A DNA stretch of 64,000 bases. Origin: Oscillospiraceae bacterium MB24-C1. Its GTDB lineage: Bacteria > Bacillota > Clostridia > Oscillospirales > Ruminococcaceae. Positions 63,419 through 64,000 of this stretch are shown here, piece by piece. The position numbers and the translations under genes were made by a program. The notes beneath the pieces are model-generated. The model worked only from the letters and a program-made list of their open reading frames with translations, was not told the DNA's origin and did no database searches. Within the stretch, counting starts at the first letter, position 1; the number at the start of each line of letters is the position of its first letter. The DNA is taken from the NCBI GenBank assembly GCA_030913685.1, contig CP133187.1, forward strand, positions 868,001-932,000, in the 5' to 3' direction.

Positions 63419-64000
63419 GACGAGAAGTGCTGCGAATGGAGCGTGTATGCTGTCTGGAGCAAGATGTTATCCAGCTGGAGGATTTTAACCTGAGCATCTT
63501 TTCCGGAGAAATTATGGGTCTGCTGCCTTTAAACAACCATGGACTGACCGCGTTGCTAAAACTGCTGCAATACAACACACCGCTGCGGTACGGCTATGTC
63601 TATTACCGCGAGGAGCAGGTCAACACATGGCGCACCGCAAATCATCGTTACAACCGTATCGGGCTGATTCAAAGTGAAAGCTGCTTAGTTGAAGATTTGA
63701 CGGTGGTGGACAATATCTTTGTGCTGCGGCAGGGTTTTAAGTCCTGGCTGGTTGAGCCTCATATCCTACGCGAACAATTGCTGCCTTTTTTAGAGAGCAT
63801 TGATATTTTTATTTCGGCCGACTCCTACGTAGGGGATCTGTCCCCATTCGAGCGGATTGTGGTAGCTGTGCTTAAATCGGTGGTGGCGGGTTACCGGCTG
63901 ATTGTGCTACGCGATATTAGCGCAAGCCTTTCAGAAACCGAGCTACGGAAGATACACCGCTTACTTAACCACTATTCGGAACAGGGGTTTTCGTTTTTGT
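63415..64000 (+). CDS. Degenerate ABC-ATPase-like protein (3' end outside window)
   Basis: 195 codons are visible. The order of blocks follows an RbsA/MglA-type ABC domain: LEDFNLSIFSGEIMGLL, a Q-loop-like GLIQSESCLVEDLTVVDNI, and a signature-like segment. However, Walker A reads LLPLNNHGLTALL with no GKS/T, the signature is LSPFERIVV in place of LSGGQ, and Walker B reads LIVLRDISASLS with the catalytic Asp and Glu gone. It cannot bind or hydrolyse ATP in the usual way. It starts within the stop codon of the kinase gene (ATGA), so it is translationally coupled to a two-component system. A regulatory partner for the sugar transporter or the kinase is inferred. Confidence 0.78.
   Translation, partial: MRREVLRMERVCCLEQDVIQLEDFNLSIFSGEIMGLLPLNNHGLTALLKLLQYNTPLRYGYVYYREEQVNTWRTANHRYNRIGLIQSESCLVEDLTVVDNIFVLRQGFKSWLVEPHILREQLLPFLESIDIFISADSYVGDLSPFERIVVAVLKSVVAGYRLIVLRDISASLSETELRKIHRLLNHYSEQGFSFL

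Noticed and set aside
1-64000. CRISPR arrays, tRNA, rRNA, prophage or integrase genes
   Set aside because: No spaced direct-repeat array, no tRNA-like cloverleaf noticed and no phage or integrase proteins were recognised; the only mobile-element trace is the transposase tail near 5.1 kb.

Overview
The window looks like chromosomal DNA of a low-to-mid GC, Gram-positive anaerobe of the class Clostridia, most like the Oscillospiraceae/Ruminococcaceae side. Reasons: an FMN riboswitch ahead of ribD-ribE-ribBA-ribH, a paired glgC/glgD in the glycogen operon, a BceRS-BceAB antimicrobial-peptide module, a YesM/YesN-type two-component pair, strong AAGGAGG ribosome binding sites, several TTG starts, and citrate and peptide fermentation genes. 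No rRNA, tRNA, CRISPR array or intact mobile element was seen. This assignment is an inference from gene content.

Layout. 1-1.4 kb: a soluble chemoreceptor with a zinc-binding CZB domain (minus, cut by the window edge). 1.7-4.2 kb: an arsenic-type operon arsR, arsP-like permease, Cys-rich thioredoxin-like protein, arsC, with an ArsR-type palindrome ahead of arsR and a second one ahead of the permease. 4.3-5.5 kb: an HD-GYP protein next to a decayed IS transposase tail and an 18-bp inverted repeat. 5.5-10.9 kb (minus): a complete branched-chain amino-acid ABC transporter livK-H-M-G-F, preceded by a strong promoter, a 91-codon ORF very rich in Leu/Val/Ile and an intrinsic terminator just before livK. 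That arrangement looks like a transcription attenuator. 11.2-13.3 kb: a DUF2325 protein, a DUF3793-like fragment, a frameshifted ccdA and a tlpA-like thioredoxin.

13.3-21.3 kb: a citrate fermentation locus. citAB-like sensor/regulator plus citD-citE-citF lie on minus. A malic-enzyme-family protein (probably CitM-like oxaloacetate decarboxylase) and a 2-hydroxycarboxylate transporter lie divergently on plus. citC, citX and citG are not in the window. 22.5-31.6 kb: a PucR-type regulator followed by OPT transporter, nitroreductase, a DUF6092-like protein, DUF1177, AroM, M29 peptidase, Asp/Glu racemase and DUF917. This looks like an uncharacterised peptide or modified-amino-acid catabolic pathway. 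31.7-34.3 kb: a transmembrane chemoreceptor and a TetR regulator.

34.5-45 kb: glycogen metabolism. glgB-glgC-glgD-glgA lie on minus, divergent from a GH13 glycosidase and glycogen phosphorylase on plus, so synthesis and breakdown flank one control region. 45-49.7 kb: BceRS-BceAB. 49.7-53.5 kb: the riboflavin operon with its riboswitch. 53.5-64 kb: a cupin, then a sugar ABC transporter (ATPase, permease and a lipoprotein carrying two near-identical binding domains in tandem), a lyxose/mannose-type isomerase, a PfkB sugar kinase, a YesN/YesM pair and the start of an ABC-ATPase-like protein that has lost its nucleotide-binding motifs.

The most noteworthy items are the liv leader ORF with attenuator, the PucR/OPT/DUF1177/AroM/DUF917 pathway, the internally duplicated binding protein, and the degenerate ABC-ATPase tied to a two-component system.
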